A stretch of DNA of 56,605 nt from Deltaproteobacteria bacterium UBA5756 (GCA_002418985.1 DIFE01000123.1:1-56605); one strand, 5' to 3'. Positions 9,003 to 18,528 are shown, counted from the first letter of the stretch. Notes: generated by a model from the letters alone, not told the origin. Made by a program: numbers and translations.

Positions 9003-9800
9003 GTGAGAGCATCGGGACGGATCGTATTGACTATTGCCCTCTGCAGTGTTCTCGTTTTCTCTTTTTGCGTTCCGGCCGAAGCCGCCGGTATTGACCCTCT
9101 TTATCAGGAGAGCCTCGACAGACTGCAGGAAGACCTGAAAAACCAGGGGTTCACGTCCGATGAACTCACGAAGATCTTCTCCGATAGTCGTTTTGAACTC
9201 TACCCGGAAATAGTGAAGCGAACCGGAAAGGGCATGAACTATCTTGGCCGGAGATTCGGTCTTTTGACAAAGCGATCGATAAAGAGGGGCAAGAACATGC
9301 TTGCGGCATACGGGGATGCCCTGAGGAGTGCCGAGAAAACTTACGGGGTCCAGAAAGAGATCATAGTGGCCATCCTGCGGGTTGAGACGAATTTCGGTGC
9401 GGCGACCGGCGTCTATCCCGTCTTGAACAGTCTCGTGACAATGGCGGTCGTCGAGAACAGGCGATCGGAATGGGCCCGCAAAGAGGTGGCCGAGTTGCTG
9501 ACTATCTGCAAGGAACAGGACAGGGATCCCTTTTCGGTACGCGGTTCCTGGGCGGGAGCGTTCGGTATTTCTCAATTTATCCCCTCTTCCTATGTGAAGT
9601 TCGCCGTCGACGGCAACGGGGACGGGAGGATCGACCTCCTCACGATGGGTGATGCCGTGGCAAGTGTGGCCAACTATCTCAAGAGCCATGGTTGGGAAAA
9701 GGACGATCAAAGACTAAAATGGCAGGCGGTTTATGCCTACAATCACTGTGACAGTTATGTAAAGGCGGTTTATGCCTACGCAAAGGCCATGATGAAGTAA
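9003..9800 (+). CDS. Periplasmic lytic murein transglycosylase, MltB-like
   Basis: Cleaves peptidoglycan glycan strands to anhydromuropeptides. It starts at GTG 9003 preceded by a G-rich ribosome binding site; residues 1-28 are a signal peptide ending near AEAAG. The catalytic glutamate lies in ILRVETNFGAATGVYPVLNSL (about residue 124), the MltB signature, and GAFGISQFIPSSY and DGNGDGRIDL follow. At 265 residues it is a compact form without an added peptidoglycan-binding domain. No lipobox is present, so it is probably soluble, unlike E. coli MltB. Confidence 0.92.
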   Translation: MRASGRIVLTIALCSVLVFSFCVPAEAAGIDPLYQESLDRLQEDLKNQGFTSDELTKIFSDSRFELYPEIVKRTGKGMNYLGRRFGLLTKRSIKRGKNMLAAYGDALRSAEKTYGVQKEIIVAILRVETNFGAATGVYPVLNSLVTMAVVENRRSEWARKEVAELLTICKEQDRDPFSVRGSWAGAFGISQFIPSSYVKFAVDGNGDGRIDLLTMGDAVASVANYLKSHGWEKDDQRLKWQAVYAYNHCDSYVKAVYAYAKAMMK

Positions 9801-9832
9801 AGGCGGCCGTCACCGGAAACCCGGAAGGATTC

Positions 9833-11743
9833 TTATTCGTCCAGTATCCTTCGTATCTCCGTGAGGAGGATGTCCGTTTCGATGGGTTTGAAGAGGCAGC
9901 CGGAAACCGGTTCATTGAGCCCAGCGTTTTGCAGTGTCTCCGCTGCGTATCCGGTCATAAAAAGAGTTTTGACGCGGGGATTAATGCTGACGATGATGTC
10001 GTGGACATCCTTTCCACTCTTTTTCGGCATGATAACGTCGAGAAGGACGAGACCGATCTTGTCTTTGTGATGTCTGAAGGAATCTATCCCCTCTTCCCCG
10101 TCCCGCGCTTCGATGACACTGTAGCCATGGGATTCCAGGATTTCCCTGATCAATTTTCTTATATCGGCTTCATCTTCGCATACGAGGATCGTTTCCGTTC
10201 CCCGGGGGGGCGTCCCGATCCGTATGACCTGGCGGGTTTCAGCGGGCGTATCGATAATCGGCAGATAAATATTGAAGGTCGTTCCCGACCCGGGGTTCGT
10301 CTGTACCGCAACAAACCCTTTTTGCTGTTTGACAATCCCGTATATGGTCGCGAGCCCGAGACCGCTTGCCTTCCCGGCCTCCTTTGTCGTAAAAAAGGGA
10401 TCGAAGATCTTTTCCACCAGTGTCTCATCCATTCCCACCCCGGTGTCTTCAAAGGCCAGCAGGGCATAACGGCCGCCTTCGGCCGGGATATTGTCGCCGA
10501 TCAACGGATCCTCAAGCTTATCCACGGTCTCGGTCCGGATGGTCACCTTGCCGCCGCCCGGCATCGCATCGCGGGCATTTGTCGCCAGGTTCATGAGGAC
10601 CTGTATGATCTGGTTGCTGTCGGCGAAGACCACGGGACTTGCCTTTGAAAAGATAATGGAAAATTCGATATGTTCTCCGATGATGCGTCGAAGCATTTTT
10701 TCGGCGCCTTTGACGACATCATGGAGATCGGTCGGCTTGGGATCGTTCACCTGCTTTCTGCTGAAGGCGAGGAGGCTCTTGACGAGGTTGGCGGCGCGCT
10801 CGGAACACGCAAGGATATTCCTGGCGTATCTGTTAAGGGCCGGATCCGAATCGGTCTTTATTCGCAGCAGGTTTCCGTAGCCGCTGATGGCAGTGAGAAT
10901 GTTGTTGAAATCGTGGGCGATCCCGCCTGCGAGCTGTCCTATGGCTTCCATTTTTTGCGCCTGCAGGAACTGTTGTTCCAGTTTTTTATTCTCCGTGATG
11001 TCCGAGAAAATAGAGAGGATGCAGGGGGTATTCTCCCACACTATACCCACTGAATTATTGAGTATCCATTTTGTATCGCCATTCTTGCAGGTTATCCTGA
11101 AGGGAAACCTCAGGCTTTTTGCCTCTGACCTCATAATTTTGCGATGGGCTTCCTTTACGGTATCGCGGTCCTGCTGAGTGACGATCTCGGCAATCGCCCG
11201 GGAGCTAAGCTCGTTGGGAAGAAATCCGGTGATTCGCGTTGCCCGGGGGTTCATGAGGGCGAGCCTCCCTGCCACAACCACCACGACGCCTTCCGACATA
11301 TTTTCAAAAAGCGCCCGATAGCGTTCCTTGGTTTTCTTCAACTGCTTTGTACGTTTTCTCGCGTATCTCGTTAGCAGCCATATCCATAATATGCTGACAA
11401 GGAACAGTCCGGCCGAAATCAGGAGGCCATGGAAAACATACCGTGCGTGTGCCTCCGGAAAAGCAGTGTCCCTTAGGATACTCGACCATTTATCATAGGT
11501 TTCACGAAATTGACAGGCAGGCGTTTTGCAAGGTTCTGCGATTGTATCGCCTGTTGCCGGCACCGGAAAGGAAGCGTTGGACGACAGGAAGACTCCCCGG
11601 CTCTGTGTAAAAGACGCCGCATCGCCCTCGCCGGGGACAAAAGAGAAGAGAAGCACCGCCGTGACAATAAACAAGGCGAAGCCTCTATGTTGGTAACGAC
11701 AGCGCATTTCCTGGTCAGTTATGAAAACCGTTCGTGATGTCAC
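9833..11743 (-). CDS. Hybrid sensor histidine kinase (membrane sensor, PAS, HisKA, HATPase, receiver)
   Basis: A 636-residue hybrid kinase. A signal or transmembrane segment lies at about residues 22-40 and a second at 108-127, bracketing a small periplasmic sensor of about 65 residues. A PAS domain (about 140-260) follows, with FENMSEGVVVVVAGRLALMN. The HisKA box is AGGIAHDFNNILTAISG, and the N, G1 and G2 boxes are NLATNARDAMP, FEDTGVGMDE and GLGLATIYGIVKQ. The C-terminal receiver (about 515-636) has DVIMP with the phosphoacceptor aspartate and FKPIE. The GTG at 11743 is one possible start; an ATG at 11707 would also give a good signal peptide. The ligand is unknown and no cognate regulator is adjacent. 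Confidence 0.93.
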   Translation of the reverse strand: MTSRTVFITDQEMRCRYQHRGFALFIVTAVLLFSFVPGEGDAASFTQSRGVFLSSNASFPVPATGDTIAEPCKTPACQFRETYDKWSSILRDTAFPEAHARYVFHGLLISAGLFLVSILWIWLLTRYARKRTKQLKKTKERYRALFENMSEGVVVVVAGRLALMNPRATRITGFLPNELSSRAIAEIVTQQDRDTVKEAHRKIMRSEAKSLRFPFRITCKNGDTKWILNNSVGIVWENTPCILSIFSDITENKKLEQQFLQAQKMEAIGQLAGGIAHDFNNILTAISGYGNLLRIKTDSDPALNRYARNILACSERAANLVKSLLAFSRKQVNDPKPTDLHDVVKGAEKMLRRIIGEHIEFSIIFSKASPVVFADSNQIIQVLMNLATNARDAMPGGGKVTIRTETVDKLEDPLIGDNIPAEGGRYALLAFEDTGVGMDETLVEKIFDPFFTTKEAGKASGLGLATIYGIVKQQKGFVAVQTNPGSGTTFNIYLPIIDTPAETRQVIRIGTPPRGTETILVCEDEADIRKLIREILESHGYSVIEARDGEEGIDSFRHHKDKIGLVLLDVIMPKKSGKDVHDIIVSINPRVKTLFMTGYAAETLQNAGLNEPVSGCLFKPIETDILLTEIRRILDE

Positions 11744-11996
11744 CTCTCAACTGCCTGATTATCGCTTGCGCTTTAAGGTGTCCTGTATAAATTTTCAGGT
11801 TATTGATTTTTCTTATACCACTCTGACAGTTTCATAGCAACAACAAAGATAGCATTTTCCCGTTGATGTCCGCCGAACGTACCATCATGAAGAATTGTAA
11901 GGCATCGGCGGCGATGGCTGGAGGGTGTATTGCAATGTTTCCGGCTGAATGTTATATTCGGTACTTACGACTTCTGGTATTCTTCAGGGAGGTGCC

Positions 11997-12503
11997 ATGA
12001 AGGTGAAAACGAAGGTCGTCGATGTTGTTTGCATCCTCACGGTTGCCGGTCTTCTGTCAGTCGGCCCGGGTTGTTCCGGGTCCCGGGAGGAAGGTTCGAA
12101 ATCATCGGGGGCTAACCCGGAATTGCAGGTCCGAAAAGAAAAGGCGGGAGGCTTCACCATTCCCGCCGAAGGAACCCCGGGTGAGAGAGTGAAGAAACTC
12201 TGGGAGGCGACAGGCCCTGTCATTAAGGCGGATGCACAGGGCAACCTTGGGGACAAAGAATATCAGGACAAGAGGACACCGCTTTTTTCCGTATGGGTTA
12301 TGCTTCAGGGCAAGCTTTCTCTGGCGGAGCAAAAAGATGAAGAGGCCCAGCGGACGATCCCCGAAATCCTCAAATTTATAGATAACCTCTACGGTTTTCC
12401 CGGTTTCAAACAGGAACGCAGGGAAAAAGACCGCGATACCGCGAAAAAATTCTTCGACAAGCGGTTCGCCAGACTGGACGAGCAGATAAAGGCGCTGAAA
12501 TAA
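11997..12503 (+). CDS. Small exported protein of unknown function
   Basis: A 168-residue protein starting at ATG 11997 with GGGAGG just upstream. The N-terminus is a signal peptide with a cysteine at about residue 25 (SVGPGCSGS), an atypical lipobox, so lipoprotein status is uncertain. The mature part is charged and mostly helical, with a stretch of lysine- and glutamate-rich heptads near the C-terminus. I recognise no family. It converges on the chagasin-like gene, with a hairpin between them. Confidence 0.7.
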   Translation: MKVKTKVVDVVCILTVAGLLSVGPGCSGSREEGSKSSGANPELQVRKEKAGGFTIPAEGTPGERVKKLWEATGPVIKADAQGNLGDKEYQDKRTPLFSVWVMLQGKLSLAEQKDEEAQRTIPEILKFIDNLYGFPGFKQERREKDRDTAKKFFDKRFARLDEQIKALK

Positions 12504-12506
12504 CAA

Positions 12507-12544
12507 ACGGGCGTATGGATTTGTTCATTATCCGGTATGCCCGT
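12507..12544. terminator. Hairpin between convergent genes
   Basis: ACGGGCGTATGG-type sequence at 12507-12519 is nearly complementary to CCGGTATGCCCGT at 12532-12544. It lies between the exported-protein gene ending at 12503 and the minus-strand gene ending at 12553, so it could terminate both. There is no strong T-run. Confidence 0.4.
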
Positions 12545-12552
12545 ATACATCC

Positions 12553-12972
12553 CTACTTTACCACCACCGTGAACGTAACCGTTCGTGCCGGCTCCGTGTT
12601 CTTCTCCCACGGGCGCAGGTAATGGAAGGTCAGCTTTTCAATTCCGGCCGATTCCGCCGTGAATGTCAGACGTTCCTTGCCGGGCGCTCCTGCCAGATTT
12701 GTCCGCGGGGCTTCGTAGTCGCTGACGGTGAAAACAACCCCGCGGCTCACGGTCGGTCCTGAAGTTTGCCAGGAGTAGCCCGTTGTTGGATTCGAGTCAA
12801 GAAGGATGGAAAAACGCTCGCCAACGGCCACCTCTATCGTGCGCGAAGGGTCACTGAACTCTTTGATCCGGTCAGGGACTCCGCCCGCCATCTTTCCATT
12901 CTGCGCGCAGGCGAAGATGCACAGCGCGACAATGGCGACAAGGATCAAAGCCGGTGTTCTCATTTTCCTCAT
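12553..12972 (-). CDS. Chagasin-like (I42 family) cysteine-protease inhibitor lipoprotein
   Basis: The I42 family binds papain-type cysteine peptidases through three loops. The loop motifs are visible: NPTTGYSWQ (about residues 60-68), a glycine-rich middle loop (NLAGAPGKERLTF), and YLRPWE with the RPW core (about 117-122). The N-terminus is a signal peptide with a lipobox-like cysteine in CIFACAQ. The length of 139 residues is normal. Its ATG overlaps the stop of the upstream 7-haem cytochrome by four bases, implying translational coupling, which is an unusual partner. A C39-type peptidase is encoded at 47513 but no papain-type target is visible. Confidence 0.85.
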   Translation of the reverse strand: MRKMRTPALILVAIVALCIFACAQNGKMAGGVPDRIKEFSDPSRTIEVAVGERFSILLDSNPTTGYSWQTSGPTVSRGVVFTVSDYEAPRTNLAGAPGKERLTFTAESAGIEKLTFHYLRPWEKNTEPARTVTFTVVVK

Positions 12973-13703
12973 TTTGCCGTGCCTGACGCCCCGCCTTCAC
13001 TGAAACGAATTTTCATATTGAAGTTCTTGTGGCAATCGAGACAATAGGCCTTCGATGGTTGATGGGCTTTATGGCATACCGCGCAATCGATAGTGCCAAG
13101 ATGGGATTTATGGGGGTTCCGGTCGGGAAAGTCCTTCGGCTCCGTTTTCTTTGCAAGGTTCTCGATGTCTCCATGACAGGCAAGACACCGGTCGCTTGCG
13201 ACGGTATCACCCGACTCGGGCAGTTTTCGTTCGTGGCAGCCGGAGCATGTGACATTCTTCTTGCCGTGGTGCGCGTCAAGATATTTTGAAGATGCCCAGG
13301 AAGCGAAGATCTGTCTTATCTGATCCATGCCTTCCGCCGGGAGAGTTCCAAGAGGTTTTTTTGCTCCTTTCACACCGAAGGCCTTGCCGGGTTTCCATGT
13401 GTGGCAGGCCAGACAATCGAGCTTTGCGTCCGGCTGCACGTGAGACAGGTGAAGCTTCGATGAATACGGTTTTGCTGTTGCCTTGTTCTGCGGATCGGGA
13501 GCGTGGCACGACGCGCAGGCGCTGATATCTTTGCCGGCGACACGGGGATGCTTCGCGGGCAGTACCGACGAGAATTCGCCGTGGCAACCGGTACAGGATT
13601 GCTGTTTCGAAAGGTTGGTTTTCTGAGGTGCGGCGCTTGCCGCGGGACTTAATGATACGAGAAATACGCAGACGATCACCACGTTGAAGAACAATCCGGC
13701 CAT
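12969..13703 (-). CDS. Periplasmic heptahaem c-type cytochrome
   Basis: A 244-residue exported protein with seven CxxCH haem sites: CTGCH, CASCH, CLACH, CSGCH, CLACH, CAVCH and CLDCH. The signal peptide ends near ASAAPQ. The spacing and the flanking histidines suggest a cytochrome c3/flavocytochrome-haem-subunit-like fold with bis-His haems; a flavin subunit is not encoded beside it. It would carry electrons in the periplasm, but donor and acceptor are not evident. It is read just before the chagasin-like inhibitor with a four-base overlap. Confidence 0.92.
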   Translation of the reverse strand: MAGLFFNVVIVCVFLVSLSPAASAAPQKTNLSKQQSCTGCHGEFSSVLPAKHPRVAGKDISACASCHAPDPQNKATAKPYSSKLHLSHVQPDAKLDCLACHTWKPGKAFGVKGAKKPLGTLPAEGMDQIRQIFASWASSKYLDAHHGKKNVTCSGCHERKLPESGDTVASDRCLACHGDIENLAKKTEPKDFPDRNPHKSHLGTIDCAVCHKAHQPSKAYCLDCHKNFNMKIRFSEGGASGTAK

Positions 13704-13933
13704 ATGTCAGTCCTCTCGCTTGTAATATGGGGGAAGGGGATGAGTCATTTCATAAGCCCGCGCATTTGCCTTCCCGGGATGGTGCAGGTTTCTTTGCCGC
13801 GTCAACCCGTTGCTCCGTTCGCTCGGTGATGGTTGTCAGGGCATCGACCATTTCAGGGTACTTCGATCCGTTTAGTTTTCAAATGTATAACCCGCCCATG
13901 GTCCTTTATTCAAGGTGAAAATCATTGTGACAG

Positions 13934-13964
13934 AACCCTTCCTGCCTTGTCGGCAAGGAAGGGT
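13934..13964 (-). terminator. Hairpin downstream of the benzoate-CoA ligase gene
   Basis: AACCCTTCCTGCC (13934-13946) and GGCAAGGAAGGGTT (13951-13964) form a 13-base stem with one bulge. It lies 40 bases past the stop of the minus-strand ligase gene and would end the rex-hydrogenase-ligase transcript. The rest of the 300-base gap 13704-14003 shows no gene. Confidence 0.65.
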
Positions 13965-14003
13965 TTAATTCATCGTGTAACACCGGGACTCTGAAACGGT
14001 ATT

Positions 14004-15584
14004 CTACCTCAGTCTGAATCGTTGGATCTTGCCTGTTGCGCTCTTGGGGAGTTCATCGACGAATTCGATCCAACGGGGATACTTGAACTTGGCCTGCCTG
14101 TCAAGAACCCACTTCTTCAATTCTTCCTTGAGTTCGTCCGATTTGGTGTACCCCTCCCTCAGCAGCACAAAGGCCTTCGGTTTGGTAAGACCCTTTTCAT
14201 CCGGGGCCCCTACGACAGCGCACTCGAGGACGGCCGGATGCTGACTCAAACAGTTCTCGACCTCTATGGGGGAAACCCATATTCCGCCGACTTTCAGCAT
14301 GTCATCGGCGCGGCCCGCACACCAGTAGTACCCTTCTTCGTCGACATAGTACTTGTCGCCCGTATTGACCCATTCCCCCTGCATGGTTGACTTGGTCTTT
14401 TCGCGCTTTCGCCAGTACTGCTGGGCGGCGCTGTTGCCCTTGACGTGCAGGGTGCCGATCTCGCCCCGGGGGACTTCCTGACCCGACTCGTCGACGAGTT
14501 TCAATTCGTAGCCGGGAACCGGTTTTCCGGTGGAACCGGGCTTGATATCTCCCGGCCGGTTGCTGAGGAAGATATGAAGCATTTCCGTGGAGCCTATGCC
14601 ATCGATGATCTCAATGCCGAAGCGATCTTTCCAGCGTTTGAAGATGTCTGTCGGCAATGCCTCGCCGGCGGAGACGCAGACCCTCACTGACGACAATTCG
14701 TGCTGGTCGTTGGGATTGGGCTTCTTGACGCCGCGTTCTTTGTCCTGTTTGGCCTTGTATTCCAGCATCTGTCCGTAGAGCGTGGGTACGCCGAAAAAGA
14801 TGGTGGGGCGGAATTTCTCCAGATGCCTGAATACATTCTCCGGCGAAGGTGCATGAGCACTAAGAACGGCTGAGGCGCCGACGGACATAGGGAAATACAT
14901 GCCGTTTCCGAGACCGTAGGAGAAGAAAAGCCTCGCGGCCGAAAAGACGATGTCGTCCTCGGTGATGCCCAGAATGCCCTTGGCGAAGGATTCGGACGTG
15001 ACCACCATATCGTACTGGGAATGGATGGCTCCCTTGGGCGAACCGGTGGAACCCGAGCTATAGAGCCAGAAGCCTACGTCGTCCTTCGTGGTGAATTCCG
15101 TCTTCACCGTGTTGGGTGCGTGGCGGTATTTCTGCTTGAAGGGGATGTGGGCGCCCTGCACCTCGGATATAACGACGAGGTCGCGAAGGTAGAGCAGATC
15201 GCCGGTGATCTTTGCCAGGGTCGGAAGGAGCTGCTCGGAGACGACGAGAGCCTTTGCCCGGCTATCATTCAGATAATATTCGTAATCATCCGGGGTCAGC
15301 ATGGTGTTGACGGGGATGGGAACGGCACCGATCATTATGGCGCCCCAGAAAACGGCATAGAACTGCGGTACGTCGAGCATGATCATCATAATGCGGTCGT
15401 CTACGGTTATGCCGACCTCGCGGAAGGCGTTGGCGGTCTTGGTTGCCATCTTCTGCATGTCGTTGTAAGTGTAGTTCCGATATTCCGTGTAAACGGCTAT
15501 TTTGTGGCCCCGCCCCTGGCGGATATTACGATCCACGAAATAATCGGCTGCGTTAAAAAAATCAATTGGTGCTCCTGCTGTCAT
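14004..15584 (-). CDS. Benzoate-CoA ligase family protein (AMP-forming)
   Basis: Activates an aromatic acid such as benzoate to its CoA thioester with ATP, the entry step of anaerobic aromatic degradation. The 526 residues show ANL-superfamily motifs: A3 LYSSGSTGSPKGAIH (about residues 173-187), A5 GIGSTEMLHIF, A7-A8 TGDKYYVDEEGYYWCAGRADDMLKVGG, and the C-terminal lysine in KSATGKIQRFRLR. The N-terminus (FFNAADYFVDRNI, VYTEYRNYTYNDM) and the closing segment are those of benzoate-CoA ligases rather than acetyl-CoA synthetases. A ribosome binding site AAGGAGG precedes it. It follows the phosphatase gene by 57 bases without a clear minus-strand terminator, so it may be the last gene of the rex-hyd operon. 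The exact acid cannot be told from sequence. Confidence 0.9.
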   Translation of the reverse strand: MTAGAPIDFFNAADYFVDRNIRQGRGHKIAVYTEYRNYTYNDMQKMATKTANAFREVGITVDDRIMMIMLDVPQFYAVFWGAIMIGAVPIPVNTMLTPDDYEYYLNDSRAKALVVSEQLLPTLAKITGDLLYLRDLVVISEVQGAHIPFKQKYRHAPNTVKTEFTTKDDVGFWLYSSGSTGSPKGAIHSQYDMVVTSESFAKGILGITEDDIVFSAARLFFSYGLGNGMYFPMSVGASAVLSAHAPSPENVFRHLEKFRPTIFFGVPTLYGQMLEYKAKQDKERGVKKPNPNDQHELSSVRVCVSAGEALPTDIFKRWKDRFGIEIIDGIGSTEMLHIFLSNRPGDIKPGSTGKPVPGYELKLVDESGQEVPRGEIGTLHVKGNSAAQQYWRKREKTKSTMQGEWVNTGDKYYVDEEGYYWCAGRADDMLKVGGIWVSPIEVENCLSQHPAVLECAVVGAPDEKGLTKPKAFVLLREGYTKSDELKEELKKWVLDRQAKFKYPRWIEFVDELPKSATGKIQRFRLR

Positions 15585-15641
15585 GATGCCTCCTTGGTTT
15601 ATATGGGGAGAGCGGCCCCGGGCCGCCTTTTACAACCCCAT

Positions 15642-16811
15642 TTACAAATATATGATATTCACCAGTTTCCCCATGGATTTCAGTTTTTCCGCGAGGAGCC
15701 TGACGATAACGTCCCGTGGATATACCCCCATCTGTCTGAAGACTATATGTTCGTGTCCCGGATTTGCCGCCGTTCCAACGAGGAAGTTGATCGTGTCGGA
15801 CGCGTGGAAGAACCTGTAAAGGTCCGAAACTGAGGAATCGGGTTCGAGTTTCTCGGGTGCCTCTCCCAGGATGTTGTAGACCTGGTTCAGGGTAATCGCA
15901 CCCTCCGTTGCATAGTCTATGCCTTTTATATCATAGGACGGTGGTTTATGATAGGCGTTAGATACGTTTTTCATCTCGATCGGGACGTCGAGATTGCGTG
16001 CTACAAGCTCGGCGGTCGACGACCCGCAGACGACTCTCGCTCCCTTCATTTCCATAAATTCCCTGACCGCCTTCGCATCGCTCGATTTTCTGGCGGGAGG
16101 CCCCGTCAGTACGTTGAGAACATGAGCTTCGCGGCAGAGCAGCACGCTGCAGGTCGTATCATCACCGTAGGTGGCCCCCGAGATGTCTCGCACGTTGTTT
16201 ACGATCTTCTTCGGTATGTCCTTTATCTGGGTTCCTTGCACCAGGAGCCCGTTTATGAAGTCACATACCCCCTGGACACCCCAGCCCATGCGGTATTGCT
16301 GGCCAAGGCCTGCCTGGCTCACACCGTCGCTGACCATAACGATGCCGTCGCCGTACTCGAGCACACAGTTGACTTCTCCGATCATCTCCAAACCCATGGG
16401 AAAGATCCGTTGTTTCGGCAGATAAGCGGCAAGCCGGTTGTTGATCAGTATGGGCGAGGGGATCTCGTAGGACATGACCGTTGCGTGGCCGCTTACAAGT
16501 ACGCGGCACACCGAGAACGCCGAGAAGGGAATGTCCGTCGTGCGCGCGGCGTGCATGGTATCAACGATCTTGTGGCATGCCTCACGCAAGGTGAATCCGA
16601 CACGGATGAGTTCCATCAACCGCGAGGCGCACATAACGGCCGCGACCCGGGCCTTGATGCCGGTACCGATGCCGTCTGCCACGATGGTAGTTGTCGCCTC
16701 GGCCGTGCGTTCCGTTATGATGAAGTCGCCGCAGATCCCGCCGGGTTTCTTGGCTGCCTGTGAGCTGGCGATCTCAACGTATTTTCTCGGTTCATCGGGA
16801 GGTGTTTTCAT
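15642..16811 (-). CDS. SpoIIE-type PP2C serine/threonine phosphatase, hydrogenase-linked
   Basis: Dephosphorylates a protein partner; family members act on STAS anti-anti-sigma factors in partner switching. The 389 residues carry the SpoIIE core (about 20-240) with GGICGDFIITE, a metal-binding aspartate in IVADGIGTG, and MVSDGVSQ and YGDDTTCSVLL. The C-terminal 140 residues are an extra domain (GARVVCGSSTAELVARNL onwards) seen in hydrogenase-linked members. The start overlaps the end of the sensory hydrogenase gene by 20 bases, so the two are tightly coupled: the hydrogenase-like protein probably senses H2 or redox state and the phosphatase transmits. No STAS substrate is encoded in the window. 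Confidence 0.88.
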   Translation of the reverse strand: MKTPPDEPRKYVEIASSQAAKKPGGICGDFIITERTAEATTTIVADGIGTGIKARVAAVMCASRLMELIRVGFTLREACHKIVDTMHAARTTDIPFSAFSVCRVLVSGHATVMSYEIPSPILINNRLAAYLPKQRIFPMGLEMIGEVNCVLEYGDGIVMVSDGVSQAGLGQQYRMGWGVQGVCDFINGLLVQGTQIKDIPKKIVNNVRDISGATYGDDTTCSVLLCREAHVLNVLTGPPARKSSDAKAVREFMEMKGARVVCGSSTAELVARNLDVPIEMKNVSNAYHKPPSYDIKGIDYATEGAITLNQVYNILGEAPEKLEPDSSVSDLYRFFHASDTINFLVGTAANPGHEHIVFRQMGVYPRDVIVRLLAEKLKSMGKLVNIIYL

Positions 16812-18528
16812 CGCCCTCGCTCAGGCTCATCAGTTTCCTTACCAGTTCCTCGCCCCGTGCGGTGCTTTCGCCCAGGAACTGGGCAATGTTCTGTGCCATC
16901 TTGATCTGGTGTTCGAGGAGTTCGTTCGCCTGTTCGACGGTCTGCGAACGGATCTCCTTGAGCTTCTTCTCGTGTTCCTGCTGACTGGTGATATTGATGA
17001 AGATGCCGACGATCTGTTTTTCCTCCTGAAGCATATAGAGCAATTCCCTGCACAGGAGGTTGTAAGGTCGGTGGAGAATGGTGATATCCAGGTTCTGAGT
17101 GACTCCCGTTATGAGTTTTTCAAAAGGTGCCGGGTCCATGAGGTACGATATGTGTCTTCCCAGGATGACGTCGCTGCAGGCGAAAAATTTCTTGAATGCG
17201 GGGTTCATGCCGAGGATGTTGAGTTCCTCATCGAGCATGATGATGCCATTGGGCGTGGTGGTAAAGATCTGGTCGGTGCGGCGCTCGGCAAGGCGTCTCA
17301 TGTAAGGGATGCACATTTCCGGCTCCGCCATGCCAAGGGCCACCGCGATGGCCTTCTCCCGGCAGCTGTCGTAACCGCAGGCACCGCAGTTGAGCTGCTG
17401 CTCCGGATCCTGTTTGCCCGTATGGGCGAGGATCTTCTGTATCTCGTCTTCGGTAACGCTGGCGGGAGAATCCACGATGCCCGTCTTGTTGAATGCTGCC
17501 TTGAACAACGCTGAGTCTTCCGGCTCGGGGGTAACCGAAACCGAAATTGTCTCTTCGTTGTATTCGATGATATCCCGTCTGCGGTCGAAGAGATTTTTGC
17601 CCGGGTCCACGCCGGGGCCGTTGATGCATCCCTGGCTGCAGAAAAGCGGCTCGATGATGGCGTGTTCCGACCCCTCCCCGATACCGTCGAGAAGTTCGCG
17701 GACACCCTGTATGCTGTCGACGCGCAGCAGTTTTAAGTTAAGGCCGTCGTCATTCAGGCCGGCCGTCTTGATGAGACCGCCCGGCAGGGGATAGAGCTGT
17801 GCCTCATGGATGGGTTTCTCGTCGAAGTTGCTCTCTTCACACATGGACAGGTCGATACCTTTCTGTACGAGCCATGCATTGAGCTCTTTGAATGTAAGTA
17901 CGCAATCGACGACGCCGGAAACCTCGGGCCGGTTCAACTCTGATTTTTTCGCCACACAGGGACCGATGAAGATCACCTTGATGTCGGTGCCCATCTTCTC
18001 CTTGAGAAGTCTGGCGTGCGCGGCCATCGGAGATACGAGGGGCAGGAGGTAGTCCACGAGTTGGGGCTGATATTTTTCGATGTAGTTGATGAGGGCCGGA
18101 CACGCCGTGGCGATGTGGGGCCTGGCGGCTTCTTCTTCCGCTATTTTCCTGGATTGGAGCGAGATCTGGTAAGCCCCGTGGGATGTCTGTCCTACGTACC
18201 GGATGCCGAGGGCACGCAGGGCGGATGGAAGGCGCGAGCGCTGCCATTTGTTGAAAACGGCCGCAAAGGATGGCGCGATGCTGGCTGCGACGAAATGTCC
18301 CTCGTCGATGAGTCGCCGCGCCACGTCGATATCATTGCGGAATGTTTTCGCCTGCTGGGGGCACTCGCGGATGCAGGTGCCGCAGGCGATACAGCGCTTT
18401 TCGTCGACGTACGCCTGGCCGTTTTGCATGCGGATCGCCTTGACGGGGCACGCCCTGAGGCACCTGTAACAGTCCCGGCATCGGGCGGTCAACGTAAAAA
18501 CGATCTGCGGTTTTGACCTTTCAAACAT
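16792..18528 (-). CDS. hydS: Sensory [FeFe]-hydrogenase-like protein with PAS domain (group C type)
   Basis: A 578-residue putative H2/redox sensor. Order: two 4Fe-4S ferredoxin sites (C17-C27, C46-C56), H-cluster domain (about 75-330), a second Fe-S motif C381-x2-C384-x4-C389-x16-C406, a PAS domain (about 412-530) and a C-terminal coiled coil. The H-cluster loops deviate from catalytic enzymes: TACPAL (A142, C143) where catalytic enzymes have TSCCPxW, so the proton-relay cysteine is alanine; GPCVAKK (C191); FCSQGC (C297, C301). This fits group C sensory hydrogenases such as Thermotoga HydS. It overlaps hydA upstream by eight bases and the phosphatase downstream by 20, matching the phosphatase-linked subgroup. 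Confidence 0.9.
   Translation of the reverse strand: MFERSKPQIVFTLTARCRDCYRCLRACPVKAIRMQNGQAYVDEKRCIACGTCIRECPQQAKTFRNDIDVARRLIDEGHFVAASIAPSFAAVFNKWQRSRLPSALRALGIRYVGQTSHGAYQISLQSRKIAEEEAARPHIATACPALINYIEKYQPQLVDYLLPLVSPMAAHARLLKEKMGTDIKVIFIGPCVAKKSELNRPEVSGVVDCVLTFKELNAWLVQKGIDLSMCEESNFDEKPIHEAQLYPLPGGLIKTAGLNDDGLNLKLLRVDSIQGVRELLDGIGEGSEHAIIEPLFCSQGCINGPGVDPGKNLFDRRRDIIEYNEETISVSVTPEPEDSALFKAAFNKTGIVDSPASVTEDEIQKILAHTGKQDPEQQLNCGACGYDSCREKAIAVALGMAEPEMCIPYMRRLAERRTDQIFTTTPNGIIMLDEELNILGMNPAFKKFFACSDVILGRHISYLMDPAPFEKLITGVTQNLDITILHRPYNLLCRELLYMLQEEKQIVGIFINITSQQEHEKKLKEIRSQTVEQANELLEHQIKMAQNIAQFLGESTARGEELVRKLMSLSEGDENTSR

Noticed and set aside
13727..13918. Plus-strand frame of 63 codons upstream of the heptahaem cytochrome
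   Set aside because: No ribosome binding site and mixed composition; more likely the promoter region of the cytochrome gene.
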